A DNA stretch of 64,000 nt from Proteobacteria bacterium UBA2363 (GTDB lineage: Bacteria > Pseudomonadota > Gammaproteobacteria > Xanthomonadales > UBA2363), in assembly GCA_002344355.1 (NCBI GenBank), contig DDTN01000019.1:183736-247735 (forward strand), read 5' to 3'. The translations under genes and the position numbers were made by a program. Each line of letters opens with the position of its first letter. The stretch's first letter is position 1. The notes under the pieces were generated by a model, which was not told the origin of the DNA, searched no databases, and saw nothing but the letters and a program-made list of their open reading frames with translations. Positions 63,401-64,000 of the stretch are shown here, piece by piece.

Positions 63401-64000
63401 CCACGGCCATGCCGAGGGCGCCATCGAGGTCCGCGCGCCCCTGGTCGCCGAGGTGTCCAGTCCGCGGGTGATGGCGCCGGGCGACAGCGCCGTGCTCAGC
63501 ATCGACCTGCACAACCTCAGCGGCCAGCGGCAATCGCTGGCGCTGGTGGCGCGCGCCGAGCCGCCCCTGGCCCTCGCCGAAGGCAGCCAGCGGCTGGTGC
63601 TGGAGGACGGCGCCCGGCGCACCCTGTCGCTGCCGCTGCGGGCGCTCTCCGGCGAAGGCGTCGGGCGGATCGGGCTGTCGGTGCAGGGCGAGGGCATCGA
63701 CCTGGAGCGCCGGTTCGAGCTGGTGGTGCGGCCGGGCTGGGCGCCGCTGCGCGACGGCAGCCTCGAGCAGGTTCCGCCGGGCGGCCAGGTGCGCCTCGAC
63801 CGCGGCGCGCTGGACGGCCTGTTCGAGGGCAGCGGACGGATCGGACTGGCGGTCTCGGCGCGGCCGCCGGTACCGTTCGCCAGCGCGGTCGACGGCCTGC
63901 TCGGCTATCCGTACGGCTGCCTGGAGCAGACCGTCTCGCGCGCCTTCCCGCTGGCCCTGCTGGACGCGCCGACCGGCGAGCGCATGGCCTTGCCGGCGCT
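60462..64000 (+). CDS. Bacterial alpha-2-macroglobulin lipoprotein, 3' end outside the window
   Basis: At least 1179 aa are encoded and the frame is open to the window end. A lipoprotein signal peptide has lipobox LAAC (Cys 19). Multiple MG-type beta domains follow (SVFLWAGRDLFRPGETLRVHALARD, VTVN, VALVDQGILNITRY). The thioester motif CLEQ is intact at residues 1153-1156 (YPYGCLEQTVSRAF). This is the YfhM type, usually about 1600 aa. Periplasmic anti-protease trap that may guard peptidoglycan synthesis. The usual neighbour pbpC would lie beyond the window, if present. Confidence 0.93.
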   Translation, partial: MRSAHLAWTATVLLLLAACGGRDADPERAGAEAPEPATQWQAPADAGGFHIARIEGYTRWGRPSLRLVAAEPLAPAQDFDRLLDLVDADGARPNGSWQLEDDNRTLTFPWLEADRRYRLRVDPALAAASGAGLPAPLEVEVYSGPQPPLLGFASQGHVLPGRDSAGLPVVTVNVAEADVEFLRVRESALPAFLASWHRNGQRGSWEMEQIAELADSVWSSRFALRAEPNRRTVNHIPVDGHAALAAPGAYFAVMRAAGRFQDTYATALYFVSDIGVHARQHRDGLFVHVASLASGRPLAGVELRLLDAGGGSLASVESDREGNATLAMRPAREHLLLARHGNDLSLLPFGQPALDLSAFDLPAGNASAPSSVFLWAGRDLFRPGETLRVHALARDADGRAMAPAPVFLRLRQPDGRIYMEQTVLPDELGYASLVRELPVEAATGRWRLEAAASPEGDAVGMLALRVEEFLPERLKLELAAPPAAPAGQALALRAESAWLYGAPAAGLRFLAELSYEHAPTGLDGLPGFHFGDPGLALPGAGDAAFDGALDADGRTELSLALPETLPATTPVAVFARGSVFEPGGRAVSRTVRQLRWPDQALPGARPLFDVDDGAPARATVAFELVLADADGRLSDGTVRAQLLRDDREVVWTHDLALGWRAEYTSNWRAVGPARTVSLSAQAPVRFEAELDWGDYRLELTPEGAGAPATRLAFHAGWRGDDGNRGEAARPDRVRMTLDRTGYRAGDPLLLTLTPPHPGPGLLLVEAGDTLLHSQPIDAAAGAQVRLTVAPEWERHDVYLTALVFRPGSAPEKITPNRALGIVHLPIAREGRRVEVSASLPDRARPGDTVRVKLSAPALAGSRARATVALVDQGILNITRYGVPDAGAHFFAPRRYAVDAHDLYGRVIEHIDGHQARLRYGGDLALAVLAQARRPTARVATVDLFDGPVDLDAGGQAEVAIDLPDFNGRLRLAVLVFDDHRHGHAEGAIEVRAPLVAEVSSPRVMAPGDSAVLSIDLHNLSGQRQSLALVARAEPPLALAEGSQRLVLEDGARRTLSLPLRALSGEGVGRIGLSVQGEGIDLERRFELVVRPGWAPLRDGSLEQVPPGGQVRLDRGALDGLFEGSGRIGLAVSARPPVPFASAVDGLLGYPYGCLEQTVSRAFPLALLDAPTGERMALPA

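Overview
The window is high-GC chromosomal DNA, densely packed with genes, from a gammaproteobacterium. The best match is the Xanthomonadales/Lysobacterales group (Xanthomonas, Lysobacter, Rhodanobacteraceae-like). This rests on the gene order pheA-aroA-cmk-rpsA-ihfB-lapB, the hpf-hprK-rapZ-EIIA(Man)-HPr-EI regulatory PTS block, the surE-pcm-nlpD block, a pesticin-type TonB receptor, and many secreted proteases. I see no rRNA, tRNA, CRISPR array, insertion sequence or prophage. The content is almost entirely housekeeping and envelope genes.

Layout. 1-8.4 kb: a truncated transglutaminase-like gene, a coupled pair of secreted proteins (an unknown protein plus a metzincin protease), a phosphoribosyltransferase, a membrane-anchored glutamate synthase-like flavoprotein, a TatD DNase and ferredoxin-NADP reductase with an FNR/ANR-type promoter. 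8.5-12.8 kb: a PGM1-like ATP-grasp peptide ligase divergent from an N-formylglutamate amidohydrolase-family gene, then an SrpA-like catalase with cytochrome b561. 12.8-27 kb: a long minus-strand run, serA-pheA-hisC-aroA-cmk-rpsA-ihfB-lapB-(WecA-like)-(WbpM-like)-galU-(tRNA-binding)-tcdA. It links aromatic amino acid synthesis, translation and surface polysaccharide synthesis, mostly through 4-bp overlaps. 27-33 kb: an MCE protein with its auxiliary lipoprotein, queF, and surE-pcm-nlpD-alkB. 33-39 kb: smrA, a small lipoprotein, lpdA, acuI, rnk, cbpA and hsp20. 39-44 kb: the regulatory PTS (hpf, hprK, rapZ, EIIA, HPr, EI). 44-51 kb: a TonB receptor divergent from a GntP-type permease, hutI, ribosomal protein THX, a fasciclin protein and two cytochromes c. 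51-64 kb: nfuA, serC, msrPQ, an FHA protein, a phasin, two photolyases flanking a secreted metzincin, and a large alpha-2-macroglobulin lipoprotein cut by the window end.

Non-coding signals stand out more than gene novelty. (1) Several genes have a TANNNT -10 element 6-7 bases before ATG and no Shine-Dalgarno, which predicts leaderless mRNAs. (2) A roughly 120-bp dispersed repeat occurs twice in opposite orientations (36.7 kb and 43.9 kb). (3) The fpr promoter has the exact geometry of a class II FNR/ANR promoter. (4) The rpsA leader is strongly structured. The gene-level candidate for something less described is the divergent PGM1-like ligase / N-formylglutamate amidohydrolase pair. Everything was read from sequence alone. 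Functional names rest on recognised motifs, gene length and gene order.
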